NCBI GenBank assembly: GCA_028277085.1
Contig: JANQHL010000194.1
Span: 1 to 48,639 of the forward strand
Origin: Flavobacteriaceae bacterium
GTDB taxonomy: Bacteria; Bacteroidota; Bacteroidia; Flavobacteriales; Flavobacteriaceae
Direction: 5' to 3'
DNA length: 48,639 nucleotides
This document shows, piece after piece, positions 37,323 through 46,449 of this stretch. The translations under genes and the position numbers were made by a program. Within the stretch, counting starts at the first letter, position 1; every line of letters begins with the position of its first letter. The notes beneath the pieces are model-generated. The model saw nothing but the letters and a program-made list of their open reading frames with translations. It searched no databases and was not told the origin of the DNA.

Positions 37323-40300
37323 GTGTTTTACAAAAACAAATGGTACGATTTTCCTCATAATGGTCTCAAATTCATCGTGACCTTTTTTTTGTGTTGCTCT
37401 ACCTCAGTTACCCACTCCCAAAAAACCAAGTACCTTCCAAAAGATTCGATCGCTTTACGAAAAGCAATACGACTAATAGAGCGAAACGAACCCTACCACT
37501 TTTTTTTCAATTCCACCATTATTCATGGTAGAAAACGGGTTTTCTTAAAACCCTACTCTAATATCAGGGAACTTTTAGATGAGTTATTTAAAGATAGCAT
37601 GGTGGGTTACCGAATTTTGGACAATACCATAGTTCTTTTCCGAGAAGACAAATCCCAACTGGCCGATACAAGGGAAGAAAGCCTTTGGACCGTGAGATTC
37701 AAGATTTTTGATGGTCTCTCCAATGAGCCACTTTTCGGAGCTTTGGTACAGTCAGAGAATAAAAAGATAAGCGGTGTCTCCAACCATGAAGGTAGACTTT
37801 CTATTTCCTTTTATTCAGAAAAAGACGAGCTGCCGCTTAACGTGCGCTATTTGGGATATCGTTCCTTAGATACCCTTATTTCTTTGCCAAAGATTTCGCA
37901 ATCGATTTCGTTAGCATTGATTCCTGAAACTTTTGAACTATCTGAAGTTATTGTCAATGCCAGAGTGAAAAAAAACCTTAAAGAAGTAAATGCCCAAAAA
38001 AATGCAATCAATCAGATACAGGTATTGGCATCAGATACCAAAGATAGACTGCCAGACCAGAATATGGGTGAGGCCCTACAACGTATGACAGGCACTACAA
38101 TTGGCCGCAGTTATGGTGAGGGTAATACAGTAGCAATACGCGGAACCCCTATTAGTTATACCACCATACAGTACAATGGGGAAAACTTACCAACTACAGA
38201 AATAGAGGGACGAAGAAATACGATAGTGGCGGGCATCGGAGTAGATCAATCAGAAAACGTTCAAGTGATTAAGACTAAAACGCCAGATACTGATGGTGAT
38301 GCCATTGGGGGATCGGTGAACCTGATTCCAGTGTTTTCGTTATCTAAAGAGTTGGCATTGAAGGCCGAATTGGGTAGTGGCTACAATAATCTTTCAAAAG
38401 GCTATAACCTTACGGGAATGCTAACTATGGAAAAACGCTATCTGGTTAATGAAAAATACCCTGAAGGTAGGCTAGGTATTAAAGTGGGAGGCAACTATTA
38501 CCGCACCGACAACGGGCGTGACCGATTGGAGATTGATTGGGACCGAAAAACACTATCCGACGGTAATCAATCCATTCTTATCAACAACTATAACTGGCGT
38601 GATTTACAAAATGAGCGTACCCGCTCGGGCTACAACACTTCTATAGATTATAAGCTGCGTGACAATGGCAGGCTATATGCCCATTTGATGTACAACAACC
38701 TGACAGATGATGAAATCAGGAACAGGATTCGATACCGCCCGTTGCAGGGTAATTACGTCACTGCAACCCGCGTTGACGATGCCAGGGTAGAACGTGATTT
38801 AAGGGACAGGAGGAAGATACGTAAAAATACTTCCGTCAATTTGGGGATTGATTCTTATATCGGAAACTGGAAATTTGATGCATCTTTCTTTTATACCATG
38901 ACGGATCGTACAGACGAATCAATAAGGGCCACATTTGAATTTGAGGATGTTGATTTATTGCTTTCGGAGGTCAATACCGACTATCCCAAAGTAAACGGGG
39001 CAATACTTGATTTGAACGACGTTTCACTTTATACTTTAGAATCGATACGACCGAGCGACCTGCGGTCGGTAACCGGGGAAAACTTGGTCTTTCGTATGGA
39101 TATCAAAAAACCCATTAATACCTTTTTGGGCAAAGGTGAACTACAAACAGGTTTGAAGTACAGGAAGTTGAAAAACGGCCGTCAACGTGGGGTTTCTATC
39201 TATGAAAATAGTAGTAGTAATCCCTTGAATCTTTTAACTGCGTCTATCGCTGTCCCAGATAATGATTTTATGCAGGGAAACCTCAATTTTGACAGTAGAA
39301 TAGATACCGGCACATTGGTTGATTACTTCAACGAGAACCAAGATGAACTTTCAGTGAACCAAAACCGAAGTGCAAGAGTTGTATCAGAATTTTTTACCAG
39401 AGCCGAAGAGGATATTATGGCTGTGTATGCTATGGCCACTTTTAAAGGAAAATCATGGGATGTGCTTGCAGGATTGCGATTAGAAAAAAACAGAGGAACT
39501 TACCAGGCAAACGAAGTGGTGACAAACAATGATGAGTCTCCCGTAATCAACCCCATAGTAAGCCAAAAAGAATATACAATACCACTGCCTAATTTTCAAG
39601 TCAAATATGAGTTGTCCGAACGTTCACAGGCACGATTCGCGCTAACGAATGGGTTTACTAGGCCGGAATACAATAGTGTTTCCCCAAGTAGGGTGATAGA
39701 CATTGAAGATAGGGAGGTCTTTTTGGGGAATCCAAATCTTGATCCAACCCGTTCCATCAATCTTGATTTGGCGTACGAGTACTATTTGGGTGACATTGGT
39801 TATGTATCCGCATCGGGTTTTTATAAACGCATTACAGATTTCATTTATCAGATTGATAGGACAGTGGTTGGTAATGAGTGGGAGAATGCTGATAACTTTA
39901 TCGACTACGAACTAACCTCTTTTGAAAATGGCGAATATGCCAATCTCTGGGGTTTGGAACTTACTGCCCAAACGCGTTTAAACTTTTTACCCGACTTCTT
40001 GAAATATTTTTCCCTTTCAGGGAATATAAGTTTAACCCATTCAGAGGCGGTTGCAGAAAGGGGTGAGGTTTTTAGGCTTCCTGGTCAGGCACAGAATTTT
40101 GGCAATGTGATACTTTCGTATAATAAAAAAGGATTTTCAGCTGGTTTGGCGTTCAATTATATAGATGATTTTGTCTTTTCAATTGGCAATACCCGTGAAG
40201 AAGACTTTCTTTTCGACAGCCGTTACCAAATAGATGCCAACATATCGCAGAACATTGGCAAGCATTTCAAGATTTATGCTGAAGGTATCAACTTGAGCAA

Positions 40301-40397
40301 CCAGCCTTTGCGTGGTTTTTTTGGTAGTGACCAAAGGGTAAGTGAACTTGAAGTCTATTCGTGGTGGCTACGTTTTGGTATTGGGTACAAATTTTAG
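37323..40397 (+). CDS. TonB-dependent signal-transducing receptor with STN domain
   Basis: This 1024-residue receptor has a GTG start at 37323, 3 bases after fecR; the nearest ATG is in another frame. It has a signal-like segment (about 14-32), an STN domain (about 45-107; IRELLDELFKDSMVGYRILDN) and a carboxypeptidase-regulatory-like domain (about 123-210). The plug carries TPDTDGDAIGGSVNL, and the barrel ends SWWLRFGIGYKF. It belongs to the same GDAIGG class as the receptor at 31278 and has no SusD. The STN plus FecR layout marks a FecA-like sensor of its own substrate. Confidence 0.92.
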   Translation: MFYKNKWYDFPHNGLKFIVTFFLCCSTSVTHSQKTKYLPKDSIALRKAIRLIERNEPYHFFFNSTIIHGRKRVFLKPYSNIRELLDELFKDSMVGYRILDNTIVLFREDKSQLADTREESLWTVRFKIFDGLSNEPLFGALVQSENKKISGVSNHEGRLSISFYSEKDELPLNVRYLGYRSLDTLISLPKISQSISLALIPETFELSEVIVNARVKKNLKEVNAQKNAINQIQVLASDTKDRLPDQNMGEALQRMTGTTIGRSYGEGNTVAIRGTPISYTTIQYNGENLPTTEIEGRRNTIVAGIGVDQSENVQVIKTKTPDTDGDAIGGSVNLIPVFSLSKELALKAELGSGYNNLSKGYNLTGMLTMEKRYLVNEKYPEGRLGIKVGGNYYRTDNGRDRLEIDWDRKTLSDGNQSILINNYNWRDLQNERTRSGYNTSIDYKLRDNGRLYAHLMYNNLTDDEIRNRIRYRPLQGNYVTATRVDDARVERDLRDRRKIRKNTSVNLGIDSYIGNWKFDASFFYTMTDRTDESIRATFEFEDVDLLLSEVNTDYPKVNGAILDLNDVSLYTLESIRPSDLRSVTGENLVFRMDIKKPINTFLGKGELQTGLKYRKLKNGRQRGVSIYENSSSNPLNLLTASIAVPDNDFMQGNLNFDSRIDTGTLVDYFNENQDELSVNQNRSARVVSEFFTRAEEDIMAVYAMATFKGKSWDVLAGLRLEKNRGTYQANEVVTNNDESPVINPIVSQKEYTIPLPNFQVKYELSERSQARFALTNGFTRPEYNSVSPSRVIDIEDREVFLGNPNLDPTRSINLDLAYEYYLGDIGYVSASGFYKRITDFIYQIDRTVVGNEWENADNFIDYELTSFENGEYANLWGLELTAQTRLNFLPDFLKYFSLSGNISLTHSEAVAERGEVFRLPGQAQNFGNVILSYNKKGFSAGLAFNYIDDFVFSIGNTREEDFLFDSRYQIDANISQNIGKHFKIYAEGINLSNQPLRGFFGSDQRVSELEVYSWWLRFGIGYKF

Positions 40398-40492
40398 TTT
40401 TCATATCATTTCCGTCACTTAAGTACCGTAGTCTATTCATACGTAGTATATCTCAAATACATATTGTAAATACTGTATCTAAAACCATTTTT

Positions 40493-41593
40493 ATGAAAAA
40501 ACTACTGGGCATTATTGTTTTATTTCAGTTTTCATTATCCATTCATGCCCAAGTGGGTCAGATAACCGGTGAGGCACAATTGCGGTTATCGCCTGTTTGG
40601 GTGCGTGTTGCCGATGTGAACGGAGAAAAAGGCTCCGTTGAAAGTGCTGAATTCTCACGTGACGGCACGCGTATAGTTACGGGTACTAAATTCGATAATA
40701 GCGTTATCATGTGGCGTACAAGTGATGGTGCCGAACTTTGGCGCGCCTATGCTTCTGAAGAGATTGAGCGGGTAGCTTTTTCACCAGATGACAGGGTCGT
40801 GGCGGGTGTGAGCGAGGACTATCTGATTACCTTTTATGATGCCGATACCGGTAGAGAAATTAGAAGAATTGAGCTTGAAACAGCGGCAGATGGTCTCGCG
40901 TTTGCCAATACAAAGAGGATTCTTGTATCGGGTCAAGAAAAAATAAAACAAAAAGACGGTACCAAAATAGGCTACATAAGGGCCTATGATGTGGAGACTG
41001 GAGAATTGATGTACAAAGTAAATCATGGCGAGACCGTAAACGAGATTCAGTTTACCGCAGATGATACCTATTTTTTGAGTGCTGGTATGAATTCTGAGGT
41101 TAAAATATGGGAAACCGACACCGGCAAATTGATTAGGACCCTCACCCCTGGCCGTGAATTCGGTTTTGTGTGCGGCTTTTTTTCTCCCGATGGTAAATAC
41201 GTAGTGGCCTCAGGGTTTAAGGGGGATATTTTTTTATGGGATTTTGCTACAGGTGAACTGCTTCGTGAATGGAACACAAGTGGGCGCAAGATAGAGACCT
41301 TGGCTTTTACTGCTGACGGACGATATTTGTTATCGGCTGGAAATGATCCCTACATTCGTGTGTATCGTACTTCGCAAATACTAAATCCAGTGGGCAAGGT
41401 GCCCATCGCATATGCCGTACACGCTAACGATCAGGCAGAATATATCGATTTCAATGCCGATAGCAGTTTTTTGACCAGTGCACACCAGGATGGTACCGTG
41501 CGGTTATGGACATGGATGAGTGAAGACCAAGGGGTCAATGCCATTATGCATAACGCTGTGAAAAAAACCCAAAGTGATGCCAGGAAGAAATAA
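40493..41593 (+). CDS. Exported seven-bladed WD40-like beta-propeller protein
   Basis: Start set at the ATG at 40493 since it gives signal peptide MKKLLGIIVLFQFSLSIHAQ; the frame upstream to 40361 overlaps the receptor gene. The 366-residue product has about seven WD-type repeats, e.g. VAFSPDDRVV, IQFTADDTYFLSAG, FFSPDGKYVVASG, LAFTADGRYLLSAG and FNADSSFLTSAHQDGTVRLW. A periplasmic binding or scaffold role is possible; no enzyme activity is implied. It follows the STN receptor by 95 bases. Confidence 0.85.
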   Translation: MKKLLGIIVLFQFSLSIHAQVGQITGEAQLRLSPVWVRVADVNGEKGSVESAEFSRDGTRIVTGTKFDNSVIMWRTSDGAELWRAYASEEIERVAFSPDDRVVAGVSEDYLITFYDADTGREIRRIELETAADGLAFANTKRILVSGQEKIKQKDGTKIGYIRAYDVETGELMYKVNHGETVNEIQFTADDTYFLSAGMNSEVKIWETDTGKLIRTLTPGREFGFVCGFFSPDGKYVVASGFKGDIFLWDFATGELLREWNTSGRKIETLAFTADGRYLLSAGNDPYIRVYRTSQILNPVGKVPIAYAVHANDQAEYIDFNADSSFLTSAHQDGTVRLWTWMSEDQGVNAIMHNAVKKTQSDARKK

Positions 41594-41747
41594 AAGTAAA
41601 ATAACCCTGCCTTTCAACATAAGTGTAATCAATATAGGATAGAAGGTTTTGTTCATTTTTCAATTGTGATTACAATGATCAAATTTGAATTTTCACCAAA
41701 TGAGCTATTTGAGAAAAAGAAAGTTTTAACCTAAAAAGATGCTGTAA

Positions 41748-42353
41748 ATGAAGATATTGGGTATTGCCGCCAATTTTTATGATAAGGATGCACCACGGCA
41801 ACCACCGCCAAAAGACCTCAACATTTTTGTCAAAGTCTCATCATCACTGGCGAAAGGAAAAGTTTTTCACTACCCAAGATGGAGCCAAAACGTCTGGCAC
41901 GAGATGGAACTAGTGCTTAGGATCGGTAAAAAACTCAAAAACGTATCGGAAAAGGAAGCCACCAACGTCTTTGACGGAATAGGTTTAGGGATAGACTGGA
42001 CTGCAAAAGACCTGCAATTGAAAGCTAAGAAAAAAGGTTGGTCGTGGGCTTTTGCTAAAGGGTTTGATGAGGCTACTTTTCTTTCCGAATTCTTTCCCGT
42101 AAACCACTTTGGAGACGTGGAACAATTGGACCTCACTTTCAAGATTAACGGCCAAGTGGCCGAACAAGGCAATATTCGCGATTTAAAGGCCAATTTTGGC
42201 CAGATTGTTTCGTACTGTTCAAAATGTATGACGTTGCACCCAGGGGACCTCATTATGACCGGTGCTCCTCCTTCACCAGGACCCATTCAAATTGGTGATG
42301 CCTGTGAGGGATTTATTGGAGACCATAAACTATTGGATTTTAAAGTAGTGTAA
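41748..42353 (+). CDS. Fumarylacetoacetate hydrolase (FAH) family protein
   Basis: This 201-residue protein has the FAH fold's metal ligands in HEMELVLRIG and DWTAKDLQ, plus TGAPPSPGPIQIGD at the end. Family members cleave or decarboxylate beta-keto acids, including 2,4-diketo-3-deoxy sugar acids in the oxidative fucose/rhamnose routes. That would fit an enolase-superfamily dehydratase followed by oxidation. No matching short-chain dehydrogenase is in the window. It lies 3 bases before the sorbosone-type dehydrogenase gene. Confidence 0.9.
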   Translation: MKILGIAANFYDKDAPRQPPPKDLNIFVKVSSSLAKGKVFHYPRWSQNVWHEMELVLRIGKKLKNVSEKEATNVFDGIGLGIDWTAKDLQLKAKKKGWSWAFAKGFDEATFLSEFFPVNHFGDVEQLDLTFKINGQVAEQGNIRDLKANFGQIVSYCSKCMTLHPGDLIMTGAPPSPGPIQIGDACEGFIGDHKLLDFKVV

Positions 42354-42356
42354 TAC

Positions 42357-43922
42357 ATGCGTATTCTAATTTTTAGTATAACCATAATCTGCTTTACCTC
42401 ATGTAAAAAGGAGACTAAAAAAGTGGATTTGATCGCTGGAGCAAGGTTGTATGAAACAAAATGCGCCGTATGCCATCAGTTGGATGGTAGCGGTGTCAAG
42501 GGAGTACATCCCCCTGTTTCCAATACACCATGGGTCAATGGAAGCAAAGAACGTCTCATCAATATTGTACTTCATGGATTGGAAGAACGCATACGCGTGA
42601 AGGGAGAGATTTATGACAATGTAATGCCTGCAATCCCAACACTTACAGATGAAGAGATCTCCAATGTGCTGAATTATGTGCGAAATAGTTTTGGGAATGA
42701 GGCCGCCAATATTACAATAGAGGAAGTGTCGGCGGTGAGGGCTGGCAAATCCTTAAACGAACCTTTGGACCTTTCTGCCGTGACCCCGGTTACCGATTAT
42801 GCGAACCGAAAACGTAAAGAACGCATAGAAAGCAGAGTGGGTAGTGCTTACAAAGAAAAAAAGGTACGATTGCACCAGATTGACATTCCCGAAGGTTTTG
42901 TAATCGAGGTTTTCGTAGAGGGTTTAGAAAATCCAAGATCATTAGCCTTAGGCGAAAATGGAACCGTATTTGTAGGTTCTCGGCGTAACGAAACAGATTT
43001 TATCTATGCTATCCGCGATATAGATTCAGATGGCAAGGCAGATAATGTTCGAAAAATTTCAAATGGATTAGAATGGAATCCAATGGGGGTAGCCATGCTC
43101 GGTAAAGATTTGTACGTGGCGGAAATCCATAGAATAGTACGTTACCGGAAAATTGAAGATCACTTGGACAATCCTCCAGCTCCCGAACTTGTTTTCAACT
43201 ATCCGCCAGAAAAGAAGCATGGGGACAAGTACATTCGTTTTGGGCCAGATGGTAAATTGTATGTGCCTGTGGGTGCCCCATGTAACGTGTGTTTGGAAAA
43301 GAACCCGATTTTCTCCTCGATCACAAGAATAACACCAGAGGGCGGGGATTTTGAAATTGTTGCCCATGGCGTGCGGAACAGTAGGGGATATGATTGGCAT
43401 CCTATCACTGGAAAACTTTGGTTTAGCGACAATGGGAGGGATCTTATGGGGGATGACCTACCCCCATGCGAAATCAATATAATGCACCGCGAAGGAGACC
43501 ACTACGGATTTCCCTTTTGGCACGGAAACAATATCAAAGATCCCGATTATGGGGATCACAGACCCTCAACGGATTTTGTTCACACCACCTTTGACCTTGT
43601 AGCGCATGCCGCACCTGTTAGTTTGAAGTTTTATACGGGAGAAATGTTTCCAAAAGAATACCGGAATTCTATTTTGGTATCGGAACATGGTTCTTGGAAC
43701 AGGATCAAAAAACAGGGATATCGCATAATGAAACTGACGGAAAAGGATGGAAAGGTCACTTCTTATGAACCTTTTATCACCGGATGGCTCAACGAATCCA
43801 AAAACGATGCATGGGGAAGGCCGGTTGATATTCTTCAACTTCCGGACGGTTCGCTGCTGTTGAGTGATGACTACGCCGGTGTTATCTATCGCGTAAGCTA
43901 TTTAGGGAAAACGACAGAATAG
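42357..43922 (+). CDS. Cytochrome c-sorbosone dehydrogenase-like fusion lipoprotein
   Basis: This 521-residue lipoprotein (signal with FTSC, C16) has a cytochrome c domain with CAVCH (C36-H40) and probable axial M90. A six-bladed PQQ-type glucose/sorbosone dehydrogenase propeller follows (PEGFVIEVFVEGLENPRSLA; GAPCNVC; SEHGSWNR). It would oxidise an aldose or similar in the periplasm and pass electrons through its own heme. It is the last gene of the plus-strand run that starts at 35221. Confidence 0.88.
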   Translation: MRILIFSITIICFTSCKKETKKVDLIAGARLYETKCAVCHQLDGSGVKGVHPPVSNTPWVNGSKERLINIVLHGLEERIRVKGEIYDNVMPAIPTLTDEEISNVLNYVRNSFGNEAANITIEEVSAVRAGKSLNEPLDLSAVTPVTDYANRKRKERIESRVGSAYKEKKVRLHQIDIPEGFVIEVFVEGLENPRSLALGENGTVFVGSRRNETDFIYAIRDIDSDGKADNVRKISNGLEWNPMGVAMLGKDLYVAEIHRIVRYRKIEDHLDNPPAPELVFNYPPEKKHGDKYIRFGPDGKLYVPVGAPCNVCLEKNPIFSSITRITPEGGDFEIVAHGVRNSRGYDWHPITGKLWFSDNGRDLMGDDLPPCEINIMHREGDHYGFPFWHGNNIKDPDYGDHRPSTDFVHTTFDLVAHAAPVSLKFYTGEMFPKEYRNSILVSEHGSWNRIKKQGYRIMKLTEKDGKVTSYEPFITGWLNESKNDAWGRPVDILQLPDGSLLLSDDYAGVIYRVSYLGKTTE

Positions 43923-44000
43923 GGGATTAGATTCCTGTTACCCTGGACCAGCTATCTGGCTAATGGGCATTGTTTTTCTGACGTGAAGTGCATCAATACC

Positions 44001-44033
44001 AAAAAAAGCCCCATCCAACAAATTGAATAGGGC
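44001..44033 (-). terminator. Terminator after the enolase-superfamily gene at 44060
   Basis: On the minus strand GCCCTATTCAA pairs with TTGGATGGGGC (11 pairs, two G-U) around TTTG, followed by seven T. It starts 27 bases after the gene's stop codon. Confidence 0.88.
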
Positions 44034-44059
44034 ATTGCACTTGAAAAAAAATCAACTAA

Positions 44060-45283
44060 TCAGACTCTGTATTTTTTTACTAGTGATGGGTCGGGGTCCA
44101 TTCCCAGACCAACTACTGCGGGAGCATCTATCATACCATTCTTTATAGGAAATGGTTGTAGTGTAGGATTAAAATCTCTTGCTTTGGCTGGATAGGTCTC
44201 CAATATCTTGGCATTGGGTATTGAAGCGAGGGCGTGCACATTCATATGTGCATATCCGTGGGGCGCTATTTCAATATGATAAGCGGAACAAACTGCCGCA
44301 ATTTTTCGCATCTCCGTAAGTCCACCACCTTTAATAGTGTCGATGTTGACAATATCGCAAGAATGGTTTTCCACCAAATCCCTGGCACCCCATCTCGTGT
44401 ATTCATTTTCGCCGGCTACGATTGGTATGTTCAGTTCTTCCCTTACCTCGGCATTGCCGCGCCAATCGTCCGGGGCCACGGGTTCTTCAAACCAATATAA
44501 ATCAAGGTCTTCTACCATTTTACCAAACCGGATTGCTTCGTAGGCGGTGTCGTAGCCATTGTTGGCGTCTACCATCACCCTTGCGTCGTTACCTAAGGCT
44601 TTGACCACTTCTTTTACTCGTTGGGCATCTTCCTTGGCATCTAGAAAACCTACCTTCATCTTTACCACATTGTATCCCTCTTTAACATAACCTTCCATTT
44701 CTTTTACCAAATCCACATTGGTCTTTCCTTTAGCATAATAGCCACCAGCGGCATAAACAGGGATTTGTGCTCTAAAATTTCCCAATACCTTATGTACAGG
44801 AAGTTGTAGGGCCTTTCCAACGATATCCCAAACACAGAGGTCTACGGAACCTATTGCGTGAATCTCCTTTCCTTTGGCCACGGGTTTCCTGTTGTGAAAG
44901 AACATATGATGCCAAACCTGTTCAGTGTTCATCAAGTTGAGCCCTTTGATTTTTTCAGCAAACCCCAGAGTTGTCGAAGAGACCCCTTTCATACCGGACC
45001 AACCGATGATACCTTCGTTGGTGGTTATTTTTAAAAACGAACTACTGGGATATCCTCCTCCGGAAGATTTTATAGCATTCCAGGTCTTTGGCGTTTTTTT
45101 GGGAAACCTTAGTTTAACGATTTCCACATCCTTAACGCTGATGTATTGTATAGCGTCTTTAACAGAACTCTTAAGGCTGGGCTTCACATACTCCGTATAA
45201 CGTTCACCGGCCATGGCCGGACTTGCCATAAGTGCTCCTGCTCCGAGTCCCAGATTTTTAAGGAATTTTCTTCGTTGTTCCAT
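44060..45283 (-). CDS. Tat-exported enolase-superfamily (mandelate racemase-like) enzyme
   Basis: This 407-residue enzyme has a Tat signal, RRKFLKNLGLGAGALMASPA (4-23). Its MR-subgroup residues are K208-x-K210 (VKMKVG), D239 (VDANNGY), E266 (FEEP), E292 (GENEYTRW), IDTIKGGG and H342 (APHGYAH). It is more distant from the other two enolase genes than they are from each other, keeping KxK instead of KxR. It is a probable acid-sugar dehydratase or epimerase with unknown substrate. It may belong to the lacI-tauE transcript; a 151-base gap lies between. Confidence 0.9.
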   Translation of the reverse strand: MEQRRKFLKNLGLGAGALMASPAMAGERYTEYVKPSLKSSVKDAIQYISVKDVEIVKLRFPKKTPKTWNAIKSSGGGYPSSSFLKITTNEGIIGWSGMKGVSSTTLGFAEKIKGLNLMNTEQVWHHMFFHNRKPVAKGKEIHAIGSVDLCVWDIVGKALQLPVHKVLGNFRAQIPVYAAGGYYAKGKTNVDLVKEMEGYVKEGYNVVKMKVGFLDAKEDAQRVKEVVKALGNDARVMVDANNGYDTAYEAIRFGKMVEDLDLYWFEEPVAPDDWRGNAEVREELNIPIVAGENEYTRWGARDLVENHSCDIVNIDTIKGGGLTEMRKIAAVCSAYHIEIAPHGYAHMNVHALASIPNAKILETYPAKARDFNPTLQPFPIKNGMIDAPAVVGLGMDPDPSLVKKYRV

Positions 45284-45372
45284 TAAATAGTTTAGAGTAA
45301 TACGTAAACTGGGGTATTTACCCTTAACGAGGATTTTTTTTGTCGAAATGGCAGATTAAGATTGCACCTTTT

Positions 45373-45382
45373 TATACGTATA
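45373..45382. repeat. Palindrome in the gap between tauE and the enolase-family gene
   Basis: TATACGTATA is a perfect 10-base palindrome. A second TACGTA is at 45301-45306, 18 bases before the enolase start. The spot could hold a promoter or operator; no exact -7 box was found. Confidence 0.25.
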
Positions 45383-45434
45383 CAATAGTGGGCTCCCTTG
45401 GATTCCAGTTTTCTTCCCCTGAATAAACAATATC

Positions 45435-46268
45435 TCACAATAGCCCAAATACCATTTTAAGGCATAAGGCTCCCATGACCACACCGAATACGAGCCGTAA
45501 ACTGTTTGCGGAGGCTTTTTGTGCAACTTTCACGCCAAGCGGTGCCCCGAATAAAATCCCAAGGGAAATTGGTGCAACCAGGCTCAAAGAGATATACCCA
45601 AATTGATTGGGAAGAATAGCATCAATGACCGTTGTAGAAAAGATATTGAGATAGCTTAAGCTCACTGCAGTGGCCAGTAGTGTGATGACCCCAATGGATA
45701 TGGAACTTGCTTTTTTAATTGCCATTTTGAACAGGTCTGCTAAGGCCGGTATAACAATAATGCCACCGCCAAAACCGGACATTGCAGTGGTGGCGCCTGT
45801 GAGGATTCCAACAGCGGCAAAGGCACTTTTCGGTTTGGAAGCCTTGGATTTCTCATGCGATTCCGAACCGATATTCCGATAAAAAAGAAAACGAATGGAA
45901 ACCAATAGTACCAAGAAAGCGAAGAGTATATCAAAATACAGTTTATTGTACCATTGCGCGTTTTTCACCACTTCCGACAAACAAAAGCCTACTATGGCTG
46001 CTGGAACACCAATCCAAAGGGTTTCTTTATAATGAAAGTTTCGAATTCTTAATTGACGGTAACTTACAAAGAGCCCATTGAACACAGTAATGGCCAAGGA
46101 GTGCGCAATAATGAACTTTACCGCTTCCTGTGATTCGATAACGTATTTCATAAAAAGCATATCGAATGCAGGTATTAGTATTACATTTCCGCCGGTGCCC
46201 AACAATCCGGAGTAAAAACCTGTGGCCATACCCAGGAAAACCGCTAATAAAAGAAGCTCTAAACTCAT
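45435..46268 (-). CDS. TauE/SafE-family membrane permease
   Basis: This 277-residue protein with about eight hydrophobic segments matches the TauE/SafE family (GMATGFYSGLLGTGGNVILIPA in the first repeat; GILTGATTAMSGFGGGIIVIPA in the second). Members export sulfite, sulfonates or other small organic anions. Its ATG overlaps the stop of the uxaC remnant (ATGA), so it may depend on translation of the remnant. Substrate unknown; a sugar-acid product is a guess. Confidence 0.9.
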   Translation of the reverse strand: MSLELLLLAVFLGMATGFYSGLLGTGGNVILIPAFDMLFMKYVIESQEAVKFIIAHSLAITVFNGLFVSYRQLRIRNFHYKETLWIGVPAAIVGFCLSEVVKNAQWYNKLYFDILFAFLVLLVSIRFLFYRNIGSESHEKSKASKPKSAFAAVGILTGATTAMSGFGGGIIVIPALADLFKMAIKKASSISIGVITLLATAVSLSYLNIFSTTVIDAILPNQFGYISLSLVAPISLGILFGAPLGVKVAQKASANSLRLVFGVVMGALCLKMVFGLL

Positions 46269-46414
46269 ATAAGAAACGGTTTGTTTACTGCCATATTTTT
46301 GGGTAAAAAACGGTTGTGGTGGTCTATTGCGGGGTAGTTTGCAGTAGTATCATGATAAAGGATTCTGGTAAAATCATTGGTCAGTAAAAAGTCCCGAGTT
46401 ACAAAGTTTTTCAT
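46265..46414 (-). pseudogene. uxaC: N-terminal remnant of glucuronate isomerase (uxaC)
   Basis: A 49-codon frame from the ATG at 46414 reads like the opening of UxaC: MKNFVTRDFLLTNDFTRILYHD matches the usual FMxxDFLLxxxxAxxLYHDYA, and NYPAIDHHNRFLPKNMAVNKPF matches the metal-site region. UxaC is normally about 470 residues, so some nine tenths is missing. The metal motif DYHCHL reads DHHNRF, so the second His is lost. It starts 35 bases after the lacI stop and ends in an ATGA overlap with tauE. It may survive as a leader that couples tauE translation. A TTG start at 46453 is possible but less likely. Confidence 0.75.
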
Positions 46415-46449
46415 GAAGTCTCTTTCGTTAGCTTCGTTTGGGATAAGAA

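Noticed and set aside
37901..37925. A partial CAATCGATT match to the LacI operator in the STN receptor gene
   Set aside because: Only one half matches, it is inside coding sequence, and symmetry is lost.
31278..40397. The two TonB receptors as SusC of a SusC/SusD pair
   Set aside because: No SusD-like lipoprotein is encoded, and both plugs carry the GDAIGG motif of a different receptor class.
40361..40492. Upstream extension of the WD40 protein frame into the TonB receptor gene
   Set aside because: The added residues destroy the signal peptide that begins at 40493 and overlap the receptor's coding end.
45435..46268. TauE/SafE as a sign of a sulfosugar (sulfoquinovose) pathway
   Set aside because: No sulfoquinovosidase, sulfolactaldehyde enzyme or sulfatase is present; the neighbours speak for pectin-type sugars.
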